A DNA stretch of 64,000 nucleotides from Salinicola halimionae (GTDB taxonomy: Bacteria; Pseudomonadota; Gammaproteobacteria; Pseudomonadales; Halomonadaceae), in NCBI RefSeq assembly GCF_003206065.1, contig NZ_PZJQ01000004.1:71554-135553 (forward strand), read 5' to 3'. Below, piece after piece: positions 27,443 through 34,861 of the stretch (position 1 is the stretch's first letter; each line of letters begins with the position of its first letter). The notes below the pieces were generated by a model that searched no databases, was not told where the DNA came from, and saw only the letters and a list, made by a program, of their open reading frames with translations. A program made the position numbers and the translations under genes.

Positions 27443-28708
27443 ATGATTAAATCCCTCGGCCTTGCCGCAGGGGTGATGGTTTGCGTGCCTGTGGCGCTGG
27501 CGCAGACTCCACAGGATAACGATGCTATTCAGCGTCGGCTCGATGCACTACAGCAACAGGTTCAGCAGTTACAGCAACAACTGGCCGAACAGCGGGAGAG
27601 CCAGTAGGCGAAAGCGACGCAGACGCGCCGGTCCATGTTGGATGATGTAGGGGACCCTCAGTTCAGCGGCACGGTGGAGCTGGGTTACACCTTCAATGAT
27701 TGGGACGAGACTAGCCAGGATACGGCTGGATATCTCGATTTCGGCAAGTTCATTCTCGGTATGGATGGTGGCGAAGGCCCGCTCTCCTATTTTTTCCAGT
27801 ACCGTCTCTACGACGGTTACTGCTTCCTGCACCATGCTTGGGCCGGCTATCAGTTCGGCGACAATGACAACATCAAACTCGGTCTGGTCCAGACGCCGTT
27901 CGGCAATATGGATTACGGCTATCTGGGCTGGTACGGCAGCCTCCCATATCTGGCGGGCTTCAACGATAACCAGAATGCCGGCATCAAGTGGGATCATACC
28001 CGGGGCGCCTGGGATGCCAGCCTGGCATTCTTCAAGAGTGACCAGTTAGGTGACGGCAATGAGCATTAAGATGCCAATGCTATCGGTAGCGGCGAGCAGG
28101 GCAACAGCGAAGAAAATCAGCTGGCCGGGCGTCTGGCTTACACCTTCAACCAGGGCAGCAATTACACCACCCAGGTCAATCTCTCTGCCAAGGGCGGTCA
28201 GCTCTATAACAACAATACCCACAAGAGCGGAGACAGCTGGGCCATAGCGTTGGGGATGGACGGCAGCTACGGCAACTGGATGACGCAACTGCAGGCCACG
28301 ACCTACGAGTTCAATGCAGAGAATCCTGCCGAATCGGTTTCCGGCATTTCCGACAACGTCATTCAGATCGGTGCGTTCGGCTTCAACTATCTGATTCCGG
28401 CCGAGGGCGAGATGTATTCGGCGAGTCTGGCTTATAGCATGGATGTCGACTGGGGGCCGGTTGAAAACGTCTACTTCTTCAACGATTTCAGCTATATCGA
28501 CCCCGACGGGGCCTTCTCCGCCATCAACAGCAGCTATGGCAATATGGACGATCCGATGCTCAACGACATTGGCATCAAATTGACCGCAGGCCGTTATTAC
28601 GCCTGGTTCGATGTCGTCATCAACAAAAATGGCCTGAACTACGTCGGTTCCCCCGTCGATGATGGATGGCATACCAGTGTTCAGTCCCGCTTCGGCCTGA
28701 CTTGCTGA
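27443..28708 (+). pseudogene. Outer-membrane porin gene interrupted by two in-frame stop codons
   Basis: One continuous frame runs from ATG 27443 to TGA 28708 (422 codons) but is broken by TAG at 27605-27607 (codon 55) and TAA at 28067-28069 (codon 209). There is no frameshift. The first piece encodes a signal peptide (GLAAGVMVCVPVALA) and a Gln-rich coiled coil (LDALQQQVQQLQQQLAEQ). The middle and last pieces are beta-barrel-like, with alternating aromatic strands (FSGTVELGYTFNDW, HHAWAGYQFGDNDNIKLGLV) and a phenylalanine close to the end. The coiled coil plus barrel resembles trimeric porins such as the DcaP type, but I cannot fix the family. Both stops could arise from Gln codons by C-to-T change. 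Recent inactivation is most likely. Confidence 0.8.
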
Positions 28709-28732
28709 ATCTCGGCCAGATCGCATGAAACC

Positions 28733-28761
28733 AACGCCCGGCAAATCTGCCGGGCGTTTTC
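28733..28761 (+). terminator. Rho-independent terminator after the porin (pseudo)gene
   Basis: AACGCCCGGCA (28733-28743), loop AATC, TGCCGGGCGTT (28748-28758), then TTC: a perfect 11-bp GC-rich stem with a short T tail, 25 nt after the stop. Confidence 0.85.
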
Positions 28762-28817
28762 TCGCGGGGCGTCGCAGGCGTGGACTTTTGAGTCGTCGGC
28801 ATGTGGCTTTGGGCTTC

Positions 28818-28835
28818 TTGTATATTTTATACGAA
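28818..28835. promoter_or_regulatory. AT-rich palindrome upstream of the LIV-type operon
   Basis: GTATA (28820-28824), spacer TTT, TATAC (28828-28832), extended on each side as TTGTATA.../...TATACGAA. It is a good dyad of the size bound by GntR- or LysR-type regulators, about 170 nt before the binding-protein gene. A second small stem, GTGTCT/AGACAC, follows at 28843-28859. The cognate regulator is not in the window. Confidence 0.4.
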
Positions 28836-29005
28836 AAGCCTAGTGTCTACGAAAGACACAGTGTCAGAATGTAACTTTCCATGGCAGGATGAAGCCACGC
28901 CGCGGCCGACGCGGTCCAAGCACGGAAGGGTGTAATGCCCGACCCCTTTGCAGTACGAACAAACAAGTCTGAACAAACAATAAGCGCTGAAGGGAGTGTT
29001 GCTGT

Positions 29006-30130
29006 ATGGGTAAATTCCTCAAATTGATCGCCTCCGCGGCCGTCATCAATCTCGCCGCCGGTTCTCTCGCCATGGCCCAGGATGGCCCTATCACACTGGG
29101 TGTTCAGGTGCCGACGACCGGCTCCGAAGCGACCTACGGCAAGGATATGTTCAATGCCATGTCCCTGGCAGCCGACGAGATCAACGCCAACGGTGGGTTG
29201 CTGGGCGGTCGACAGATCGAACTGGTGACCGGCGATACGGCCTGCGATCCGCAGCAATCGGTCAATGCCGCTAGCCGTCTGGCCTCGCGGGAAGTCGTCG
29301 GTGTCGTCGGTGGATATTGCTCCGGCGCCACCCAGCCCACGCTTAAGACCTACGGTGATGCCAATATCCCGTTCGTGATCGTGGCCGCCAACTCGACGCA
29401 GCTGATCCCGGCCAATCCGGGCAACGCGGTGATGATCAACTCCACAGGCGACGATCAGGCCAAGACGGCACTCGATTTCTTCGAGGGCAAGGGCATCGAA
29501 AAACTGGCCATCGTCAATCAGGGGGACGCCTACTCTCAGGATCTGGCCAACCTGACCCGCGATGCCTGGACAGGTGCAGGCCATACCGTCTCCGCATTCG
29601 AGTACATCAACAAGGGCGAGCAGGACTTCTCGGCCCTGGTCAACAAGATCCGCGGATCCGGCGCCGAAGCGGTTTTCTGGACGGCCTACTACGCCGATGG
29701 CGGTTTGTTGATTCGCCAGCTCCGTCAACGAGGCTTCCAGGGCACCATTGCGGTGGGTGATGGCTCCAACTCGCCGGAACTGTTCAACATTGCCGGCCAG
29801 GCTGCCGAGGGCGTGTATGCGTTCTCCAACCCGACCGCCGATTTCCTGCCGGCTGCCAAGCAGTTCGTCAGCGACTATCAGTCCAAGTTCGACAATGCGC
29901 CGGGGCCGTATGCGCCGCTCGCCTATGACGGGCTACAGCTGATGGCCTGGGCTATCGACAAGGCCGGTTCGACGGACGCCGATGCCATCGTCAAAGCATT
30001 GAACAGTGCCGATGGTCAGGAATGGCTGGCTGGCCCGATCTCCTTCACATCCCAGCATACGCTGGCGCGCAGCAACTTCGTGGTGCTCGAAGGGCAGGGC
30101 GGCAAGTGGACCCGTTACGAGAAAAAATGA
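29006..30130 (+). CDS. Branched-chain amino acid-type ABC transporter substrate-binding protein (LivK-like)
   Basis: Periplasmic type I binding protein of 374 aa. Signal peptide ending NLAAGSLAMA, mature DGPITLGVQVPTTGSEATYG. Family marks are AMSLAADEINANGGLLGGRQ, VVGVVGGYCSGATQPTLKTY, and the lobe-swap segments NQGDAYSQDLANLTRDAW and VFWTAYYADGGLLIRQLRQ. GAAGGGAG upstream supports the start. It leads a six-gene unit with two permeases, two ATPases and a proline racemase-family enzyme. The ligand may therefore be hydroxyproline or proline rather than leucine; this is inferred from context. Confidence 0.9.
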   Translation: MGKFLKLIASAAVINLAAGSLAMAQDGPITLGVQVPTTGSEATYGKDMFNAMSLAADEINANGGLLGGRQIELVTGDTACDPQQSVNAASRLASREVVGVVGGYCSGATQPTLKTYGDANIPFVIVAANSTQLIPANPGNAVMINSTGDDQAKTALDFFEGKGIEKLAIVNQGDAYSQDLANLTRDAWTGAGHTVSAFEYINKGEQDFSALVNKIRGSGAEAVFWTAYYADGGLLIRQLRQRGFQGTIAVGDGSNSPELFNIAGQAAEGVYAFSNPTADFLPAAKQFVSDYQSKFDNAPGPYAPLAYDGLQLMAWAIDKAGSTDADAIVKALNSADGQEWLAGPISFTSQHTLARSNFVVLEGQGGKWTRYEKK

Positions 30131-30143
30131 CGGGTAGCGCTGT

Positions 30144-30165
30144 GGCTCGAGCTACCGCTTGAGCC
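30144..30165 (+). other. Intercistronic hairpin between the binding-protein and permease genes
   Basis: GGCTCGAG (30144-30151) pairs with CTTGAGCC (30158-30165) with one G-T pair and a 6-nt loop, 14 nt after the binding-protein stop. There is no T-run, which fits partial termination or 3'-end protection that raises binding-protein levels over the permease. Confidence 0.4.
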
Positions 30166-30249
30166 GATGGTGTCGACAAGCGCTGCGGGCACGATGTTGC
30201 TCCCGGCGCTTCCGGCACACTCCTTTCGATTTTCGCTGTCCAGAGACGC

Positions 30250-31170
30250 ATGCCCATGACCTGGTACGACTCTTTTCTGCAGCAGCTCGTCGACGGGCTG
30301 GTGCTGGGATCCTTCTATGCCTTGGTGGCGCTCGGTTACACCATGGTGTTCGGGGTCATCAAACTGCTCAACTTCGCCCACGGCGATCTTTACATGACCG
30401 GTGCCTTTGCGGGCTTCGGTGGACTTTCCCTGATCTCCGGATTCGTCGGCACCGGCTGGCTCGGCATCTTCATCGCCATGCTGCTGGCGATGCTTGCCGT
30501 CGGCTGTCTCGGCGTGGTGATCGAGCGCGTGGCCTACCATCCCATGCTCGGTGCGCCGAGGCTATCGATCCTGATTACTGCACTGGCGGTCTCGCTGGTA
30601 CTGCAGAACGCAGCGCTGGCAATGACCGGCGGTCAGTACACCGCGTTTCGTACCGATCTCGGATTCGATGGCTTCAACCTGGGCAACCTGTATCTCTCCT
30701 ACAACCAGATCGTGCTGGTCGCGACCGCTGCGATATTGATGATCGCGCTCGAGCTTTTCGTCTCCAAGACACTGTACGGGCGTGCCATGCGGGCGGTGTC
30801 TATCGACAAGGACATGTGCCGGATGATGGGGATCAACGTCTCCGCGGTGATTGCGGTAACGTTCTTCATCGGTTCGGGGCTGGCGGCCGCCGCCGGCACC
30901 ATGGCAGGCGCGTACTACGGCAGCATCTGGTACTTCATGGGTTTTCTGATCGGGCTTAAAGCCTTTACCGCCGCGGTGATCGGCGGGATCGGCAGCATCA
31001 CCGGCGCGATGCTGGGTGGTCTGATCCTGGGGTTGCTGGAGTCCTTCGGTACGCACATTCCTTTCATCGGCAGCGAGTGGAAGGATGTTTTCACCTTCTC
31101 GATCCTGATCCTGGTGCTGGTGTTCAAGCCCACCGGGTTACTCGGGAAATCCGAAGTGGAGAGAATGTGA
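30250..31170 (+). CDS. Branched-chain amino acid-type ABC transporter permease (LivH-like)
   Basis: 306-aa inner-membrane permease with about eight helices. The N-terminus LQQLVDGLVLGSFYALVALG and the following MVFGVIKLLNFAHGDLYMTG are the hallmark LivH opening. The ATPase-contact loop appears as YGRAMRAVSIDKDMCRMMGI. The conserved GFLIGLKAFTAAVIGGIGSI and MLGGLILGLLES segments close the core. It begins 119 nt after the binding protein and ends 1 nt before the second permease gene. Pairs with the LivM-like protein. Confidence 0.93.
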   Translation: MPMTWYDSFLQQLVDGLVLGSFYALVALGYTMVFGVIKLLNFAHGDLYMTGAFAGFGGLSLISGFVGTGWLGIFIAMLLAMLAVGCLGVVIERVAYHPMLGAPRLSILITALAVSLVLQNAALAMTGGQYTAFRTDLGFDGFNLGNLYLSYNQIVLVATAAILMIALELFVSKTLYGRAMRAVSIDKDMCRMMGINVSAVIAVTFFIGSGLAAAAGTMAGAYYGSIWYFMGFLIGLKAFTAAVIGGIGSITGAMLGGLILGLLESFGTHIPFIGSEWKDVFTFSILILVLVFKPTGLLGKSEVERM

Positions 31171-31171
31171 T

Positions 31172-32221
31172 ATGGCCAAATCCGAACCCAAACCGACACC
31201 TGTTTCCCATGTCGACGAGCCTGAACTCCACAAGCACGACTCTCACGAAACCGATGTTCACGAGCCTGGGCCGCGCAATCTCTTTCAACGTCTCTACGCG
31301 GCGTTCGAATCGCCGGGGCGAAGGCGCGCGCTACATGTGGCCATTCTGGCCATTCTGATCGTCACACCATGGATCTCCAGTCAATACACCACGGTCATCC
31401 TGACCAATGCGCTGCTCTACGTCGTACTGTGTTTGGGTTTGAACATCGTGGTCGGCTATGCAGGTCTGCTCGATCTCGGATACGCTGCCTTTTTTGCCGT
31501 CGGTGCCTACACCGTCAGCATTCTGACCCAGCAGTTCGGCGTGAATTTCTGGGCGGCGATTCCGTTTTCTCTGATGGCCGCAGCACTCGCTGGCGTGATC
31601 ATCGGCGGTCCCACGCTTCGGCTTCGCAGCGACTATCTGGCGATCGTGACCCTCGGCTTCGGCGAAATCGTGCGATTCACGGCGCGCAACCTGGAGATCA
31701 CCGGCGGTGCCAGTGGGTTGTCGCACATTCCGGAGCCGTCACTGTTCGGCTGGCACATCGATAGTTCGATCGACTTCTACTATGTCTTCGTGGTGCTTGC
31801 CGTGCTCGCTTACATCGCCAGTCAGCGGCTGTTCGACTCCCGCCTGGGGCGAGCTTGGCTGTACGTGCGTCACGACGAGGATGCCGCCGAAGCGATGGGG
31901 ATCAACCGCGTTGCGACCAAACTGACCGCGTATGTCATTGGCGCCATCTTCGGCGCCATCGGCGGCATCTTCTTCTCGGTGAATCTGGGAGCCATCTCGC
32001 CGGAGAGCTTCAGTTTCCAGCAGTCCGTGCTGATTCTGTTGGCCGTCGTACTAGGGGGCATGGGCAAGATACCGGGTGTCATTCTGGGCGCTTTCATCGT
32101 CGTCCTCGGCCCTGAATTGCTGCGCGACTTCGGCACCTTGCGACTGCTGATATTCGCTGTGCTGTTGCTGTTGATCATGCTGTTCCGGCCGAGCGGTATC
32201 TGGCCCGAAAAACGGTCCTAG
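31172..32221 (+). CDS. Branched-chain amino acid-type ABC transporter permease (LivM-like)
   Basis: 349-aa permease. Its N-terminal 45 residues are unusually rich in His, Pro, Glu and Asp (HVDEPELHKHDSHETDVHEP), a cytoplasmic tail not needed for the core. Core marks are LCLGLNIVVGYAGLLDLGYA and FFAVGAYTVSILTQQFG, GGPTLRLRSDYLAIVTLGFG, the EAA-like loop HDEDAAEAMGINRVATKLTA and ILLAVVLGGMGKIPGVILGA. It sits between the LivH-like and LivG-like genes with 1-nt and 9-nt spacing. The His-rich tail could bind metal, but this is not established. Confidence 0.93.
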   Translation: MAKSEPKPTPVSHVDEPELHKHDSHETDVHEPGPRNLFQRLYAAFESPGRRRALHVAILAILIVTPWISSQYTTVILTNALLYVVLCLGLNIVVGYAGLLDLGYAAFFAVGAYTVSILTQQFGVNFWAAIPFSLMAAALAGVIIGGPTLRLRSDYLAIVTLGFGEIVRFTARNLEITGGASGLSHIPEPSLFGWHIDSSIDFYYVFVVLAVLAYIASQRLFDSRLGRAWLYVRHDEDAAEAMGINRVATKLTAYVIGAIFGAIGGIFFSVNLGAISPESFSFQQSVLILLAVVLGGMGKIPGVILGAFIVVLGPELLRDFGTLRLLIFAVLLLLIMLFRPSGIWPEKRS

Positions 32222-32230
32222 GGGGACGCG

Positions 32231-33007
32231 ATGCTGCTGCAACTGAAACAGGTGTCGCTGAGCTTCGCCGGCAACACCGTACTGCATGACGTCAACTTCG
32301 GCGTCGACGCGGGGCGTATTCATAGCCTGATCGGCCCCAACGGTGCCGGCAAGACGTCGATGTTCAACGTGATCACCGGATTCTACCGCCCTCAACAGGG
32401 CGATATCACTCTGGACGGCGAGCGCATCGTCAAGCGCAAGCCCCACGCCGTGACCCGGTTGGGCATTGCTCGCACGTTCCAGAACGTGCGCCTCTTCCGC
32501 GAGATGTCGGTGCTCGAGAACGTCATGGCAGGCCAGCACTGCCGGACGCGAGCCGGTGCGCTGGCGGCGATACTGCGTCTGCCGAGTCAGCGCGCCGAAG
32601 AGCGCCGGATTTTGGAGACCAGTCTCGAGTGTCTCGATTTCGTCGACCTGCTGGGTCATCAGGACCGGCTGGCAACCAATCTGGCCTATGGTCATCAACG
32701 CCGCGTCGAGATCGCTCGAGCGCTGGCGACGGAGCCCAAGCTGTTGCTGCTCGATGAACCCGCGGCGGGACTCAATAGTCACGAGAAGCAGGCATTGATT
32801 GAACTGATCCGACGTATCCGAGATGAACGCGGCGTGGCCGTGCTGTTGATCGAACACGACATGAGCCTGGTGATGAATGTCTCCGAGCGTATCAGCGTGC
32901 TCGATCACGGCAGCCTGATTACCGAGGGTGATCCGCAGACGGTGCAGAACGATCCCAAGGTGATCGAGGCCTATCTCGGGCAGGACGACGAGGAGCTTGC
33001 ACTGTGA
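32231..33007 (+). CDS. Branched-chain amino acid-type ABC transporter ATP-binding protein (LivG-like)
   Basis: 258-aa ATPase. Walker A GPNGAGKTS, the LivG-typical FQNVRLFREMSVLENVMAGQ, a variant signature (NLAYGHQRRVEIARALATEP), Walker B LLLLDEPAAGLN and switch His IEHDM. The C-terminal extension AYLGQDDEELAL is that of the LivG group. ATG 32231 follows GGGGGA. Its TGA overlaps the GTG start of the partner ATPase by 4 nt. Confidence 0.94.
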   Translation: MLLQLKQVSLSFAGNTVLHDVNFGVDAGRIHSLIGPNGAGKTSMFNVITGFYRPQQGDITLDGERIVKRKPHAVTRLGIARTFQNVRLFREMSVLENVMAGQHCRTRAGALAAILRLPSQRAEERRILETSLECLDFVDLLGHQDRLATNLAYGHQRRVEIARALATEPKLLLLDEPAAGLNSHEKQALIELIRRIRDERGVAVLLIEHDMSLVMNVSERISVLDHGSLITEGDPQTVQNDPKVIEAYLGQDDEELAL

Positions 33008-33789
33008 CGGACACCACTACACCACACGAGGCAGCGCGACCCGAGGTATCGGCCACCACCGAGCGGCTTGGCAACGTGCGTCTGAGCATCCGCGACGTCG
33101 AAGCCTTCTACGGTAAGATCCAGGCCCTGCGAGGCGTGACGCTGGATGTTCACGAGGGCGAGATCGTAACCCTGCTGGGCAGCAACGGTGCCGGCAAGTC
33201 GACCACGCTCAAGACCATTTCCGGATTGGTGAGGGCGCATCGAGGCGACGTTCAGCTCGAAGGCGAATCGATCGCCAAGCTGGCGGCCCACGAGATCGCC
33301 CGCCGCGGCGTGGTTCACGTGCCGGAAGGTCGACGCATCCTGCGTGGTCTGACGGTCAAGGAGAACCTGGAACTCGGTTCGTTCACGGTCAAGGACAGTG
33401 CGCTGCGTCGCCAACGGCTCGACGAGGTCTATGAGCTGTTTCCGATCCTGCACGAGCGTCGGCACCAGGATGGTTCGCTGCTCTCCGGCGGACAGCAGCA
33501 GATGCTGGCGATGGGGCGCGCACTGATGCATGGTCCTAGCGTTATGCTGCTCGATGAGCCCTCGATGGGGCTGGCCCCCAAGCTGGTGACCGACATCATG
33601 CGCATCATCAAGCGGCTCAACGAGGCCGGTACCACCATTCTGCTGGTCGAGCAGAATGCGCGGCTGGCGCTGCGGCTGGCGCATTACGCCTACGTGATCG
33701 AGAACGGCGAGATCCGGATGCAGGGCGCGGCCGCCGAGCTGCGTGAAGACGAGTCGATCGTGAAGGCTTACCTGGGCGTTGGCGAATAG
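33004..33789 (+). CDS. Branched-chain amino acid-type ABC transporter ATP-binding protein (LivF-like)
   Basis: 261 aa from GTG 33004. About 25 polar residues precede the usual LivF start (VRLSIRDVEAFYGKIQALRG). Walker A GSNGAGKST, the LivF motif VHVPEGRRILRGLTVKENLE, signature LLSGGQQQMLAMGRALM, Walker B MLLDEPSMGLAP and switch region LVEQNA are all present. It forms the ATPase dimer with the LivG-like protein. The epimerase/dehydratase gene follows 18 nt later, so the enzyme is part of the operon. Confidence 0.94.
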   Translation: MTDTTTPHEAARPEVSATTERLGNVRLSIRDVEAFYGKIQALRGVTLDVHEGEIVTLLGSNGAGKSTTLKTISGLVRAHRGDVQLEGESIAKLAAHEIARRGVVHVPEGRRILRGLTVKENLELGSFTVKDSALRRQRLDEVYELFPILHERRHQDGSLLSGGQQQMLAMGRALMHGPSVMLLDEPSMGLAPKLVTDIMRIIKRLNEAGTTILLVEQNARLALRLAHYAYVIENGEIRMQGAAAELREDESIVKAYLGVGE

Positions 33790-33807
33790 CAGGCTTGGGA
33801 GAATCGA

Positions 33808-34842
33808 ATGCAGACCAGTCGTGTAATTCATAGCGTCAGCTGCCATGCCGAGGGCGAGGTCGGGGACGTCATCGTCGGTGGCGTGGCGCCGCCGCCTGGC
33901 GACACGCTATGGGAGCAGTCGCGCTGGATCGCGCGCGACCAGACGCTGCGTCATTTCATGCTCAACGAGCCTCGTGGCGGCGTCTTCCGGCACGTGAATC
34001 TGCTGGTACCGCCCAAGGATCCGCGGGCGCAGATGGGCTGGATCATCATGGAGCCGGAAGACACGCCACCGATGTCCGGTTCCAATAGCCTGTGTGTCGC
34101 AACCGTGCTGCTTGAAACCGGCATTCTGCCGATGCAGGAGCCGGAAACGCAGCTGGTGCTGGAAGCGCCGGGCGGGGTGATCGAGATCGTAGCGCGTTGC
34201 GAGAATGGTCGGGTGCTGGATGTCACCGTGCGTAACCTGCCGGCTTTCGTCGACCGGCGAAACCTGCAGCTCGAAGTGGCTGGACTCGGGACGCTGCGCG
34301 TCGACACCGCATTCGGCGGCGACAGCTTCGTGATCGTCGATGCCGAGGACCTTGGCTTTCGACTGGTGCCAGACGAGGCGCGAGAGCTGGTCGAAGCCGG
34401 CATTCGCATCACCAACGCGGTCAACGAGCAGTTTGGCTTCCATCATCCCGCCAACCCAGAGTGGCAGCACGTCTCGTTCTGCCAGATCGCCGCCCCGCTG
34501 ACGCGGGAGGGCGATGCCTGGCTGGGGCGCAATACGGTGGCAATTCAGCCCGGCAAGCTCGATCGTTCGCCTACCGGCACCGGGTGTTCGGCGCGCATGG
34601 CACTGCTGCATGCTCAGGGCAGGCTCGGCTTGAACGAGACCTTCATCGGCGAATCGATCATCGACTCGCGCTTTGTCTGTCGACTAGACGGTATGTCTCG
34701 CGTTGGCGACAAGGAGGCGGTGACGCCGTTGATCCGTGGACGGGCGTTTATCACCGGCACCCATCAGCACACTCTGGATCCGCATGATCCGTGGCCGACC
34801 GGTTACCGTCTCGCCGATACCTGGCCGCGCATCGGCCGCTGA
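33808..34842 (+). CDS. Proline racemase-family enzyme: 4-hydroxyproline 2-epimerase or trans-3-hydroxyproline dehydratase
   Basis: 344-aa cytoplasmic enzyme. The fold's two catalytic positions are visible: Ser90 in PMSGSNSLC, where proline racemase has Cys (usual MCGH), and Cys260 in [12 protein letters not shown]. Substrate-binding landmarks are [16 protein letters not shown] and the [12 protein letters not shown] region. Within the family, a Ser/Cys pair is reported for hydroxyproline epimerases and related enzymes; a true proline racemase (Cys/Cys) and the classic 3-hydroxyproline dehydratase (Cys/Thr) both differ. Being the last gene of a LIV-type importer operon supports hydroxyproline catabolism. 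The following gene is convergent, 19 nt away. Confidence 0.85.
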   Translation: MQTSRVIHSVSCHAEGEVGDVIVGGVAPPPGDTLWEQSRWIARDQTLRHFMLNEPRGGVFRHVNLLVPPKDPRAQMGWIIMEPEDTPPMSGSNSLCVATVLLETGILPMQEPETQLVLEAPGGVIEIVARCENGRVLDVTVRNLPAFVDRRNLQLEVAGLGTLRVDTAFGGDSFVIVDAEDLGFRLVPDEARELVEAGIRITNAVNEQFGFHHPANPEWQHVSFCQIAAPLTREGDAWLGRNTVAIQPGKLDRSPTGTGCSARMALLHAQGRLGLNETFIGESIIDSRFVCRLDGMSRVGDKEAVTPLIRGRAFITGTHQHTLDPHDPWPTGYRLADTWPRIGR

Positions 34843-34861
34843 AGGCCGTGTCGGTGATCGA

